This document shows, one piece after another, positions 11,600 through 23,418 of a stretch of DNA of 64,000 nucleotides. Both the position numbers and the translations under genes were made by a program. Origin of the DNA: Piscicola geometra (Eukaryota; Annelida; Clitellata; Hirudinida; Piscicolidae); the NCBI GenBank assembly GCA_943735955.1, contig OX030962.1:4668120-4732119 (forward strand). The letters run 5' to 3'. The notes below the pieces were generated by a model. The model was not told the origin of the DNA. It was given only the letters and a program-made list of their open reading frames with translations, and did not search any database. How positions within the stretch are numbered: the stretch's first letter is position 1; each line of letters starts with the position of its first letter.

Positions 11600-12560
11600 A
11601 TGATATTGTCCCGTTTCCTTACCTTGTCCACTATCATGTCTGTGTGATGGCCAAAGTGCAGGAGTCTGTCGTATTTGACTCCAAGAAAGGTCGGGTTCGG
11701 TTCGAACGGAGTGGGATGTTGTGGATGGTGAGCGACGGTTGCCAATTGTGTTCGGAGATTGCTGTGGACAAGAAGCTGCTCGAGCACTTGTTGTAGTTTA
11801 GGGCGAGGCGGTTTACAGAACTCCAATCCTGAACTTTGTTGATTTCGATTTGGAGTTCTGCCTGGATCTTCAGCTTGTCGTTACCCGTGCGTGCAATTGC
11901 TAAGTCGGCAGCAAAGGCACACACCGTCGAATCTTCCATAAACTTGCTGAGGAGGTCGTTTATGTAGATGACGAAGAGTATGGGCGACAATACTGCTCCT
12001 TGAGGTAGTCCAGCCCTGAATACTCTTGGCTTGCTGATGGTTTCATTTTCCTGGTCCTGGCTCGACGGTTGACAAACCACCCTTTGATGTAGGCAATGAA
12101 GCGAGGAGGGATGCCGATGTCAACCATTTTGTTGAGCAGTCGTTCTCTCCACACTGTGTCGAAGGCTCGGGTGTAGTCGTACTGGGTGAGAATGGTGCGT
12201 TGCGACGGTTTTGTCTGGAACCCATCACTGACTGTTTGCGTGAGACGTAGGCATTGTTCCGTTGTGTCTCTCTCTGACCTGAACCCTGACTGGTTGTCTT
12301 TCAGTATCTGCTTCTTTTCCAGCCACTACATCATCCTTGCTTTTATCATCTTTTCCAGGAGCTTCCCCACAACCGAGGTAAGGCTGATCTGGCGGTAGCT
12401 TGACACATAAGCAGGGTTTTTGCCACGTTTCAAGATCGGGATGATGATGGCATCCCGCCATTGCTGAGGGCACCCGCTGCGATTCAAGCAGATGTTAAAT
12501 AGTGTCAGCAGGTGTTGTTGTGCACTGCTTGGTAGGTGTTTTAACATGTCGCTGCTGATG
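11600..12560 (-). pseudogene. LINE reverse transcriptase with altered catalytic box
   Basis: Fragments in two frames read AFDTVWRERLLNKM, then GLPQGAVLSPILFVIYIND and CAFAADLAIART, matching RT motifs 3-5. The catalytic YxDD/FADD box is FAAD (GCC where GAC is expected, 11,907-11,909), which would abolish activity. A frameshift near 12,050 separates the fingers/palm parts. A conserved segment near 11,680-11,480 (LGVKYD...) is the thumb region. Confidence 0.85.
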
Positions 12561-13234
12561 TTGTCAGGTCCAGAGGCTTAGCCTGCGGAGATGGAGTGGA
12601 TTCCTTGCTGGAGCTCAGACATCGTAAATGCCTTCTCGATCTCTTGCTCGGGGATCAAGCGGGTGTGACTGAGATTCCGATTGATGGAGACCTTAGTTTT
12701 CCGATGCTCCTTATCACTCTTGACTTGGCTGATGCTTGCGTATTCCTGAATGAATGCGTTCGCACGCGCTTTGCTTGTGATGCAAATGCGGCCTTTGTAA
12801 GTGATGGACTTGTATACGGATGTGCTAGGGTCTCCTCTCAAGTTCTTGATCAGCCGCCACGCCTGCTCAGGGTCTCTAGATTTTTCAATCTTGGCAAGCT
12901 TAGATCTCCAGATGCGCCCTTTTGCTTCAAGTATGAGCACCTTGAGCCGATCGTCTGCTTCTTTCCACTTGTGTCTGTCAGGATCATGTGACCTTGCCCA
13001 GTTTCTGACCCTGATGGCTTCTTCTATTTGGGCCGTCATCCAGGGGATGAAGCTTTGCCTTCTTTTCTTCTTAGGAATGAAGGTTTCAGCCGATTCCAGG
13101 ACGATGCTGCACCATTCGTTGTAGAAGAGCATCATCGGTTGGTTCGTGTCCACTCCTGACATTGCATCATCAACTGAGTTGGAGAAGCCATTCCAATCAG
13201 CCTTGGAGTAGTTGAACTTCCACTCGCTGACGGG

Positions 13235-14143
13235 TTATCCGGCTGGACATCTGTCGAACCAACGGATGATGATCGGGATGTGGTCTGACGAGAGGGCATT
13301 GTCGGTGCTCCATTTGATCTGGTGGGCTTTGCTGCTGTGGCAGATGGTGACGTCAGGTGTTGAGGGTTTGGTGCTGCTCCTCGAGAACCTCGTCGGTGCA
13401 CCGTCGTTGACCACGAGAAGCTTGTTGTTGTCAACCCATTCCTGGAGCAATGTGCCTCTGACATCAGCTGGCGATACGGGGTCCCACAGTGGGTTGTGAG
13501 CGTTGAAGTCGCCTGCGATGATGCCTTCTTGAGGTACTGGCATAAGATGAAACGCCGGCTTCTGATCGCGATGGTCATCTGCTGTTTTTCTGGTTGGTGG
13601 GCAGTAGATGTTTGTGAAGCAGATCTCTTTGTCTCCGTTGAGGACAACTACGCTGAGGAGTTCGATTGTGGATGCGGACAGTTCGGCTGTGCGGTGATAC
13701 GGGATTCCTTTTCTTATTAGGGTAATCAGCGCTCCACCGCGTGTCTCGTAGCCTTGTCTCGCATGCTGTCGATCAAGCCTCTCGATGTTGTATTCGTAAA
13801 AGATCGGCGTTCGGTCTTTTGGCAGGAGTTTGGTCTCTTGAAGCAGAACGATGTCGGGGGCTTTGCGATGCAGCCATTCTTCGAGCTCGTCTTTTTTGCT
13901 CCATATGCCGTCGCAGTTCCACTGGATCACCAACACTGTGTCTTTTGTTGTTTTGATCACAGGTTGCTTGATTGAGCCTTCGTGCTTCTGCAGCTGGATT
14001 GGAGTAGTCGCTTGATTTGCTCGATCGTCGCATCTCTGGCAGCTCCATGTCCCTTTGAGGCGCATGTCTTCGAGTGTTGGCCTTGGTTGTGTTGCACACT
14101 TGAAGTGGTGCGTCTTTTTGCACACGGCACATAGGAGGGGCAT
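13235..14143 (-). pseudogene. LINE endonuclease (exonuclease-endonuclease-phosphatase fold)
   Basis: The open segment has the expected landmarks in order: IQWNCDGI (Asn), LLQETKL (catalytic Glu), NIYCPP, GDFNAHNPLWD (Asp/Asn) and SSDHIPI (Asp/His). All catalytic residues of the family are visible. The frame ends at an internal TAA (13,235) and then continues in the same frame, so the nonsense codon is a later mutation. This domain nicks target DNA for target-primed reverse transcription. Confidence 0.88.
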
Positions 14144-14640
14144 CTTGCTTGCTCTAACAGTTTTCCCGCAACTTGGGCATGGCTGTTGTGCGTGTGTTGA
14201 GTTGGTGGGTTGGGCTGCTGCGTAGGATGCGCCACTTGCGATGTGTCGGAGGGGTCAGCCTGCTGGGTTGAAGTGCATCTGTCGCAGCTCCAGTTTGTTG
14301 GAGTTTGTTGCCTGCTTAGTCCTGAGCATTTTTTGTGGAAATTGCCCTTGCACTGCACGCATTGGATTGGTAAGGTGCCTCTCCTGATGGTGTTGCCACA
14401 GTGTGAGCATTACAGATGTGGTTGGTTCAACAAAGGGCTTGTGATGTTTGTTGACGTTTGGGAGTTGCTGACGCTCTGGGTCTGGTCATTGCATTTGGGG
14501 CATTTCCATTGTTGAGAGAGGGCAACTTGGTTTCGTGATAGGTGTGAGCAGGTAGCATGTGCTGGATGATGGAAAACTGAGCACAGTATTGGTCGTGTGT
14601 TGACTCGGATGGTTTTACCGCGCACAGAGCATTTAGTGTT
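14020..14640 (-). other. Three tandem PHD-like zinc-finger modules of the LINE
   Basis: Three modules share the pattern C-x2-CGxTxR...C-x2-C-x4-H-x2-C...W-x-C-x2-C. Module 1 (14,640-14,490) has lost one Cys of each of its first two pairs (CSVR, CSVF). Modules 2 (14,406-14,270) and 3 (14,178-14,020) keep all eight ligands, including CSHCGNTIRRG and CPSCGKTVRAS. A TAA separates modules 1 and 2, and a frameshift separates 2 and 3. Their similarity suggests internal triplication. Confidence 0.75.
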
Positions 14641-14652
14641 GTTGTTGATATT

Positions 14653-14718
14653 GGGTCCAGGATTGGACTCAATGTCTCCGGCCTGTTGTAACATAGACAG
14701 TAGTGCGGCCAGTGCCAT
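14653..14718 (-). other. N-terminal 2A ribosome-skipping peptide of the LINE
   Basis: From the ATG at 14,718 the frame gives a 22-residue leader ending GDIESNPGP, which fits the 2A consensus D(V/I)ExNPGP. Such peptides prevent the bond before the final proline and are known at the N-termini of several non-LTR elements, where a hydrophobic leader can also act as a targeting signal. Here the leader is MALAALLSMLQQA, short and hydrophobic. The motif is intact although the element is not. Confidence 0.85.
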
Positions 14719-14830
14719 TACTGTCTTTAGAGAAAAAACCTGGTTTGGGTTGGCAAGGGGGCCGAAGGTACCCACATTTGAGACGCGAGCGCCCCCCACC
14801 GCACCGCGTGGAGATTGTGGGTATGCGGCA

Positions 14831-14992
14831 GGGTTGTTGTCGTCGCAGTGGTTGTTGTGTTGAAGTGGGGGTTGGTGTGTTGTGGCGGGAGGGAGAAATG
14901 TTGCTGGGGTTAGTGTAGTGTTGTTGTGTTGATGTGTGTAGTAGTGGTGTTGAGTGTTGTTGGTGCAGCTGCAACAACAATCCCAACAACAA
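14831..14992. repeat. GTTGTTG/GTGTTG-rich intronic remnant ending at a breakpoint
   Basis: This G/T-rich sequence resembles the intron DNA on the other side of the LINE. It stops at 14,992/14,993, where the sequence becomes identical to 48,451 onward. That point is the left edge of block D1, and no more of PCCB is found beyond it. Confidence 0.7.
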
Positions 14993-15088
14993 CCACAAAT
15001 ACAAAATCGAATTTCTTGAAAAATTTCAATGGAAGGGCTTTTGATTCAATAACTTCAGCATTGTGCTCACGCAATTCTGCAACGCTGA

Positions 15089-15225
15089 AAAACACACTCG
15101 CACATCCAAACACACACACACTCACACATCCAAACACACACACACTAACACATCCAAACACACATACACTCACACATACAAACACACACACACTCACACA
15201 TCCAAACACACACACACACACACCT
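15089..15225. repeat. 22-bp CACACACTCACACATCCAAA minisatellite, D1 copy
   Basis: Five units, some with TAACA or ATACAAACA variants. The inverted copy at 33,358-33,424 has only two units and the D2 copy at 48,550-48,682 has five with different variants, so unit number changed after duplication. Confidence 0.85.
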
Positions 15226-17180
<1,955 letters not shown>

Positions 17181-17724
17181 GAAAAAAATGAATAATGGAA
17201 AAACGAACAAGAATTGAAGGACAGGCGTAATGAAAAATATTAGTAAGAAATGGTGGAAGATGAAAACGATTCACGAGGGAAAGGATGGTACATTTAATAG
17301 TGATAATGATGCTTGTGATAATCGAAAGGAGAAAAAAGTATGAACATAATTTATTTAAAATATGGGGTAGTAAAAAATGAAATATTTTAAAGGTAAAAAT
17401 TAAAAAGAGGAAAAAGTGTAATGGTAAAAGGAAAGTTAGAGGCATGGAAGGATGAAAATCTGAATATTAAAAATGATGATGTCATGGAAAAAATAATGGG
17501 TATGATGAAGGAAATAGTGTGGTGATGGGAAAGGAAGGAGGGATAAGAGTAGGGTGTGAGAGAAAAAGTCCGAGTGTGAAGGTTGGACGGTGTATTAGTC
17601 TTTGACGCCAGGCATCACTCATCGTTAGAGAAACTTCTTGGTTCTTATTTGGTCTTTCCGCGTTTCATTTTGTGAAATCACTGACGATGGTGTCTTTGAA
17701 TGTTGTTATTGCTGATCTTTGGTT

Positions 17725-17749
17725 AGCGGCTGCCATTTTGGCAGCCGCT
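17725..17749. other. Perfect 11-bp-stem hairpin, D1
   Basis: AGCGGCTGCCA and its exact reverse complement are separated by TTT. The hairpin recurs at 51,550-51,574. It is missing from the third, inverted copy of this region near 40,202, where the sequence jumps across it. Confidence 0.8.
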
Positions 17750-17883
17750 CAAATAAATTTGTGGAATAAACGGTTTTGGGTATAATATATTAAAATTTTA
17801 GAATCTAAAGTCTAAATAAAAATTAAATTTAATTAATTAGAATGTTTTTAGTGCAAATGTTGGTTGTTTTAAATCTGTCGAGA

Positions 17884-17961
17884 ATGGCCGCAGCAGACCA
17901 AGATGGCCGCAGGGAATCAAAGCGCTCAAGGAGAAAGGATAAAGGAGAAAGCTTTCCATAG
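17884..17961 (+). pseudogene. Short ORF broken by a 14-base duplication (D1 copy)
   Basis: The ORF starts MAAADQDGRRESKRSRRK and stops after 25 codons because a GGATAAAGGAGAAA-type duplication shifts the frame. The inverted copy at 39,897-40,079 lacks the extra bases and reads on for 60 residues. D2 has the same broken form at 51,709. Function unknown. The CpG-rich, basic start could be a first coding exon. Confidence 0.35.
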
Positions 17962-18290
17962 CAGCAGCAGTACCAGCGTTGGCAAAGACTTCTCCTTCAC
18001 CCTCTTTCGCAGCCTCGGCACCAGTGGCAAGACAGAAAATTGAGAAGAATGATGATTGTGTTTTGAGGATGATGTGGTAATGATTGTGCTGTGGTATGAG
18101 TGTTGGTATTGTGGTGATGAAAGAATTTTTTATTTATGGTGATAGTGATTTTTTGGCGGTGATTGTCATGGTGGGGTGGGTGAGGTTGGATTATTGAGGT
18201 TGATTGTGTGTTTATATATATATTTTAATTTATATATATACATATATTGGTAATGGTCTAAAAACCGTTTTATTTAACAAATTTATTTGA

Positions 18291-18354
18291 AGAGCGCCTT
18301 TGTTCACTTAGTAAAGGGCGCTATACAAATCATTAGTGATTGATTGATTGATTG
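18291..18354 (+). repeat. SINE-like tail ending (GATT)n, D1
   Basis: AGAGCGCCTTTGTTCACTTAG, then AAAGGGCGCTATACAAATC and four GATT units. The copy at 52,116-52,179 is equivalent. No pol III boxes are visible upstream, so this is a truncated SINE or related repeat. Confidence 0.6.
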
Positions 18355-21300
18355 CGAGAGTGCTGAGAGGGAATGGTTTTGGATGTGGTAGTGGCTGTGG
18401 TGAAACGAGTTGTGATGACAGTTCAACGAGTTAAGATGTTTTTAAATGTATTATTTCATTTTTAAAGGCATTGTTTTGTAAATAATTTTTTTTATAAATA
18501 TTTTTTTCATAAATATTTTTTTTGATGAGTAAACAATTTTTATAATTTAATTTAAATATATATATCTATTTATCCTTTTTCAAAATTAAATTAACTAAAT
18601 TAAAGTTTTATCATCTAAAATTTAAAGCTGAAAATCATTTATGAAATCATTTTTCAAACGTATATTTAATTTTATTTATTCAATATTTATTTCGCATTTA
18701 TATATCAATTCTCCAGCCAAGCATCATCCTTCAATCAGAATCGTCGCATATAAATGCCTTGGTGTTATTTATCAGCAGGACTGTCAGAGAAATAATTATA
18801 AAACTATGCAATTTACCCATTTATGTTTTCATGATTTTTGTTAAATAATGACTTGATCAATTTTTGTTTTATTCTGGATTAATTCAAATACTTACATTTT
18901 ATTTATAAACTTATATAAAATAATTTAACCGATTAAGTCATGCTGAATTAAATGATTTAAATTACTTTGATAAAAAAAATATTTAAATTGTGATTAAGAT
19001 AGCTTTGAAGTGAGCATTAAGAAAGTGAAAATTGAAAGATGGCCGATACAGCTGGGATTTGGTGATTGGACAAACATGCTGATGAAGAAGATGTGGATGA
19101 TGATGATAATGATGATGATGCTGATGATGATGAAGATGATGATGATGATGAAGATGATGATGAAGAGGATTGTAGGGTTGCTGGTGATAATGAGATTAAT
19201 TATGATGATAGAGAAAATGATGGAAATGAAAATGATGTTAATAATAATGACGGAGAGTTTTGATAATAGGAAATAAATTGATAATGAGAATTAAGTTATT
19301 TGTAAGATGAGAATTAGCTTTTTCATTGTTGGCAGGATGGATGGATGATTTTAATGGCCACAAAGCTAGAATGAAACCTACAAACACTTAAGCTGCGCCA
19401 GAATTCAATCTCTTATCGATCTCACACGTGATCAATCTTCCTAGAATGGTGCTCATAATGGTGATATTTACGGGGTCGATGATGATGATGCTCAACATTT
19501 TTTTAATTTTCAGAATGGTGATGGTTTGATGTTGATGTTTAGTAGGTTGATAACCCAAGTAATAAAGTATTGAAGCTCTAAATACTTGAAGATATTTCAA
19601 AGAAGAGTAGTTTTTACGAATTAATTATCTACCCAGAACAAATAACTGCCATATCAAGTCATCTCGGAATCAAGATATACCTATTTTATCGCTAAAAAAG
19701 AATAATTGAAACATTTATAGACGTATTTAACTTATTTTTTGTTCTCTGGGTGTTTGTGTGTTTGTGTACATGTGGTTTTGTTTGCGTGATTGTTTTTGTC
19801 CATGCACCTAGTGATATATTGGATTTTTTTTTCTATAAATTGATTAAATTTCAGAATGAATCAAACAAAACAAAAAGTTTTTCATTTCATGCAAGCGAAT
19901 CTCTTTCTCATTTTGTTTCAAAGTTAATTTGCTTTTTATTGGATAAACTTAATTTTAGCAAATTGATAAAAACTGCGCTTTTAAAATAAACGTTTTGAAA
20001 CGAAATCTTTTTTTGAATTCTTTCCTTTGATTCAATCAAAAGTTAATTCAATAAGTTTTTTATATTATTTTTTTCAAATATAAAATGTTGATTTATAAAT
20101 TTTTTTTTCAAAATTGCTTTTTTGATAATAAAAATTCACTTTGAGTAATCAAGAAATGGCAAAGAGGTCTTCAGAGGAACGTTAATGTTGAATGCGGGTG
20201 TGTGGTATTATTGCAACGCATCTGTCGAGCATCCTCAGCATTAAGGCACTACCATTACAAATAATACGCTCAATAACACCGTTTTGTATGTCTAATAAAT
20301 TAATTTACGTTTGGAAAATAGATATGTTTGTTCTATAGAAAGTACGATACACCTTTGTGAATAAATTTATTTAGTAAAACTTCTACCAATGATTTTTGAA
20401 ATCTTTTGAATTTGAAGAAAGAGCGCTATAAAAATCTATTTGATTGATTGATTGTGTCAAATATCTTCAGGGTTTACTTTATTTCAATGACTTAAATTTT
20501 AGAACCGAATACTTTTGACCCAAAACTATCAACCATCTACCCAGCCATCCACCTCTCCCTCCATTCACCCACCCATTCATCTACTGTTCTGGTCATTGAC
20601 AGTTTCCCTTCTTTCCACCCACCTGTCCTTCCCTTTTTTTATAGTTTTCTAAAAGTGAATTTAGATAATAGCAGGGATGGGCGCATATTATTTCAATCGC
20701 GTCGTCGTCATTATAATATTGCTTCTTCGCAGTTTATGCCACCATTAAGTTATATAGCCTGGACTTCGTTGTCTGCTTCATCATTTTCCCATCCCACATC
20801 TTCAATGAAAACTATTTCATTACATAAAAACAAATTTAATTAGCTTGGTAAGCCGATTGCAAAAAATAAAATACCTATTAAATGTTGCCATGATTATAAA
20901 AAATATTTTTTGTTTTTTGAATTTTTTTATATTGAGAAAAGAAAAGTGTTATCAAAATTCTGTCAAATTATTAATATTTTATCGAATTCTGTTTGCGAAG
21001 CTCCAGCAGTGTTTATTTTGCTTTCAAATCAAGGCGATAACGATTCTTAACGTTCGAAATGCTAAATATACATTTGTATATGCGCAGAAATATATAGTTG
21101 AAATTTGATACAAATAAAATAATTTTTATTATAGAATATTATGAGAGTGGAATAATTGAAACATTTGGATGAGCTACGAAATTAAACGATGAAAAATATA
21201 TTAAGAAATAAAAAGAATTTAGACAAATATTTTTTTTACAAAATTGAAAGCTATTTTTCTATTGGTAGAGCTGGGCTTTTTGAGTAAATACTTCTCGATC

Positions 21301-23224
21301 ATTATCATAACTTCATTTCCTGTTTCATTTTTCGTTTGAAATAATAATTTCGATCAAATGTCGAGCTGGAATTAGCATTTCAAAGAGTATTAAAACACGC
21401 TCGCACCCACAAACACACCCACACACACACACCGACAAACACACAGACACCGACACACACCGACAAACACACACACAGACACACATAGAAAAATATACCG
21501 AGACACAAACACAGACGCACACACAGATGAATAAGGACTCACTAAAGATAACCTCTTAAAGGGGATATTAAATTTTTCTTTCATTGTGTCGACATTTTTC
21601 AAATAAAGTTCATAAGCATTAAAGAATTGCCACCCTGGAATTTGAACGTATCCGTTTGCATTTACTTTCAATAAAGCTAATTTACTTTCGAGAAGAATTT
21701 TTTATTTTTTTATGTGTTTTGTTTTATTTTCTGAATCAATCATAAAACGTTTTTTTCACACTCTCTCCATTATTTCTCATCTTGTTTTCAACTACCCTTC
21801 CATCACATCAACACACCAACCAACCCACCCACCCACTCCTTACACCTACCTAACCCACCAATGCACTCACTCCATCCTTCCACCTACCTAACACACGAAT
21901 TACTCACTCCCTCCTTCCACCCATACGTCACTTGCATCAGCCCATCATGACTTCACATAGACTGGCGCTTTAAAATTGCATGCTTTTTACTCGCCTGTTG
22001 TTCAATTGAATATAATCATTCAACGCTTCAGTCAATATCAATGAATCTATCTAATCACGACAGTATTTATAAGAAACAAATTAGTTTTCGGAACTTCAAT
22101 TTGAATTTTCAAAATGTTAATCAAGTTTTTATCAATTTTTATTTTTATTTTGTTTCTTAAAAAACATAAAAATATGGAAAAACAACAAATCAGATAAGAA
22201 AATATATGTTAAAATATTTAATAAATTCATAATGAAAGTTTTAAAATAAAAATGAAAGAATAAAAAAAAAGCTTTTCTGAGATGCAAAATAGGATGTAGT
22301 GATGACAAAATGTTACAGATGCCATAGCACAGTCAATTATAAATAACTAGTTCTAAAATTTATGTATCACTTGCATCTGTTTTGTTTGTATGTTAGTTGT
22401 TATTTTATTATGTTTTTATAAATGTGGTTTTGTTTTTCTTGATAGCTATGAGTTGTTATATAATTTGTAAAAGTATTTATTTCTTGTTTTACATATTTTC
22501 AGATATATATATGTAATTTCAGGAAAATAATATTCCTTTTAAATGATTTATAACATTGTTAAAGTATTTGAATAACGAAAGTTATTACATAAAAAATGCA
22601 AAGTTAAAGCAATCTCACATGCAAAACTTGAACAGCATACATTTAAACTCATACACATAAATGAGAAAACAGTTAATAAAAAAATACTTTTAGATTAATA
22701 CAGAAACTCTTATAGATACACAGAGAATAAAAATTGTAAATAAAAAAAAACAAAATTGAACATACTAAACACACTTAAACATACTCACAAAAACAATGAA
22801 ACGAAAAAAAATACAACGAAGCCAACAGGGAGACAGACACAGGGATAAGGATGAAGCTCAAAACTCATGCATTTTAACGACCCGACATAGCTGCAAAACA
22901 AATATTTTATTGACCAGCGGACTTTTTAATCCTTACATATAAATTGAACATTACTTATGATATCCATAAACTCAAAAGCTTCTATTTTTGTATATTTATT
23001 GTTCCATTTTAACAACTTTTTAGAGTTTCATTTCAATAGATTTTTATCGTAATACCTTATTCTGATTTTGCGAAAATAGTGAAGTATTATTTTTTAAATA
23101 CATTTATTAAATTCCTAACCTTTAAAATCAACTTACTTTATTCCAATCTTCAGAGCTTTTCATGAAATAACCAGCATCATATTTCATAAATTTTAAAGTA
23201 TGTATTCTAGTTTAAATGGTTTTT
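18355..23224. other. AT-rich noncoding part of D1
   Basis: The stretch includes a (GAT)n tract at 19,079-19,170, a second SINE-like tail (20,418-20,454) and a CA/CCGACA-rich patch at 21,405-21,525. Open frames here (18,641; 19,010; 20,655; 20,845) have no recognisable domain and are repeat-biased. None is supported as a gene. Confidence 0.55.
20418..20454 (+). repeat. SINE-like tail ending (GATT)n, D1 second copy
   Basis: AAAGAGCGCTATAAAAATC followed by TATTTGATTGATTGATTG. It is the same family as the tails at 18,291 and 29,809 and is duplicated at 54,243-54,279. Confidence 0.6.
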
Positions 23225-23231
23225 AAAATAT

Positions 23232-23418
23232 TCATAGACTGAATAAAAAATTCATAGACTGAATAAAAAATTCATAGATTGAAAAAAAAATCATAGATTG
23301 AAAAAAAAATTCATAAATTGAAAAAAAAATTCATAGATTGAAAAAAAAATTAATAGATTGAAAAAAAAATTAATAGATTGAACAAAAATTAATAGATTGA
23401 AAAAAAAATTCATAGATT
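23232..23418. repeat. Minisatellite of TTCATAGATTGAAAAAAAA units, D1
   Basis: About nine units of 18-20 bases. The D2 copy is at 57,055-57,245 and differs by one A in a poly-A run. Confidence 0.9.

Larger units (their letters stand above)
10468..14830 (-). mobile_element. Decayed non-LTR retrotransposon with 2A, zinc fingers, EN, RT and RNase H
   Basis: One minus-strand element, about 4.4 kb. In order it carries an N-terminal leader ending in a 2A motif (14,653-14,718), three PHD-like Cys/His modules (about 14,640-14,020), an apurinic-type endonuclease (about 14,000-13,240), a linker, a reverse transcriptase (about 12,560-11,600) and an RNase H domain (about 11,080-10,690). Endonuclease and RNase H together place it near the I/Ingi group of LINEs. 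The copy is dead: nonsense codons interrupt the frame (14,410; 13,235; 12,578; 12,326), frameshifts lie near 14,200, 12,050, 11,690 and 11,460, and the RT YxDD box reads FAAD at 11,904-11,915. It lies in a PCCB intron on the same strand as PCCB. The 3' end runs into CAA-rich repeats (minus sense), so its exact limit and target duplication are uncertain. Confidence 0.9.

Noticed and set aside
13132..13647. 171-codon minus-strand ORF
   Set aside because: Alternative-frame shadow of the LINE endonuclease.
19066..19263. Asp/Glu-rich ORF like an acidic nuclear protein
   Set aside because: The acidic run is encoded by (GAT)n and all frames are repeat-driven.
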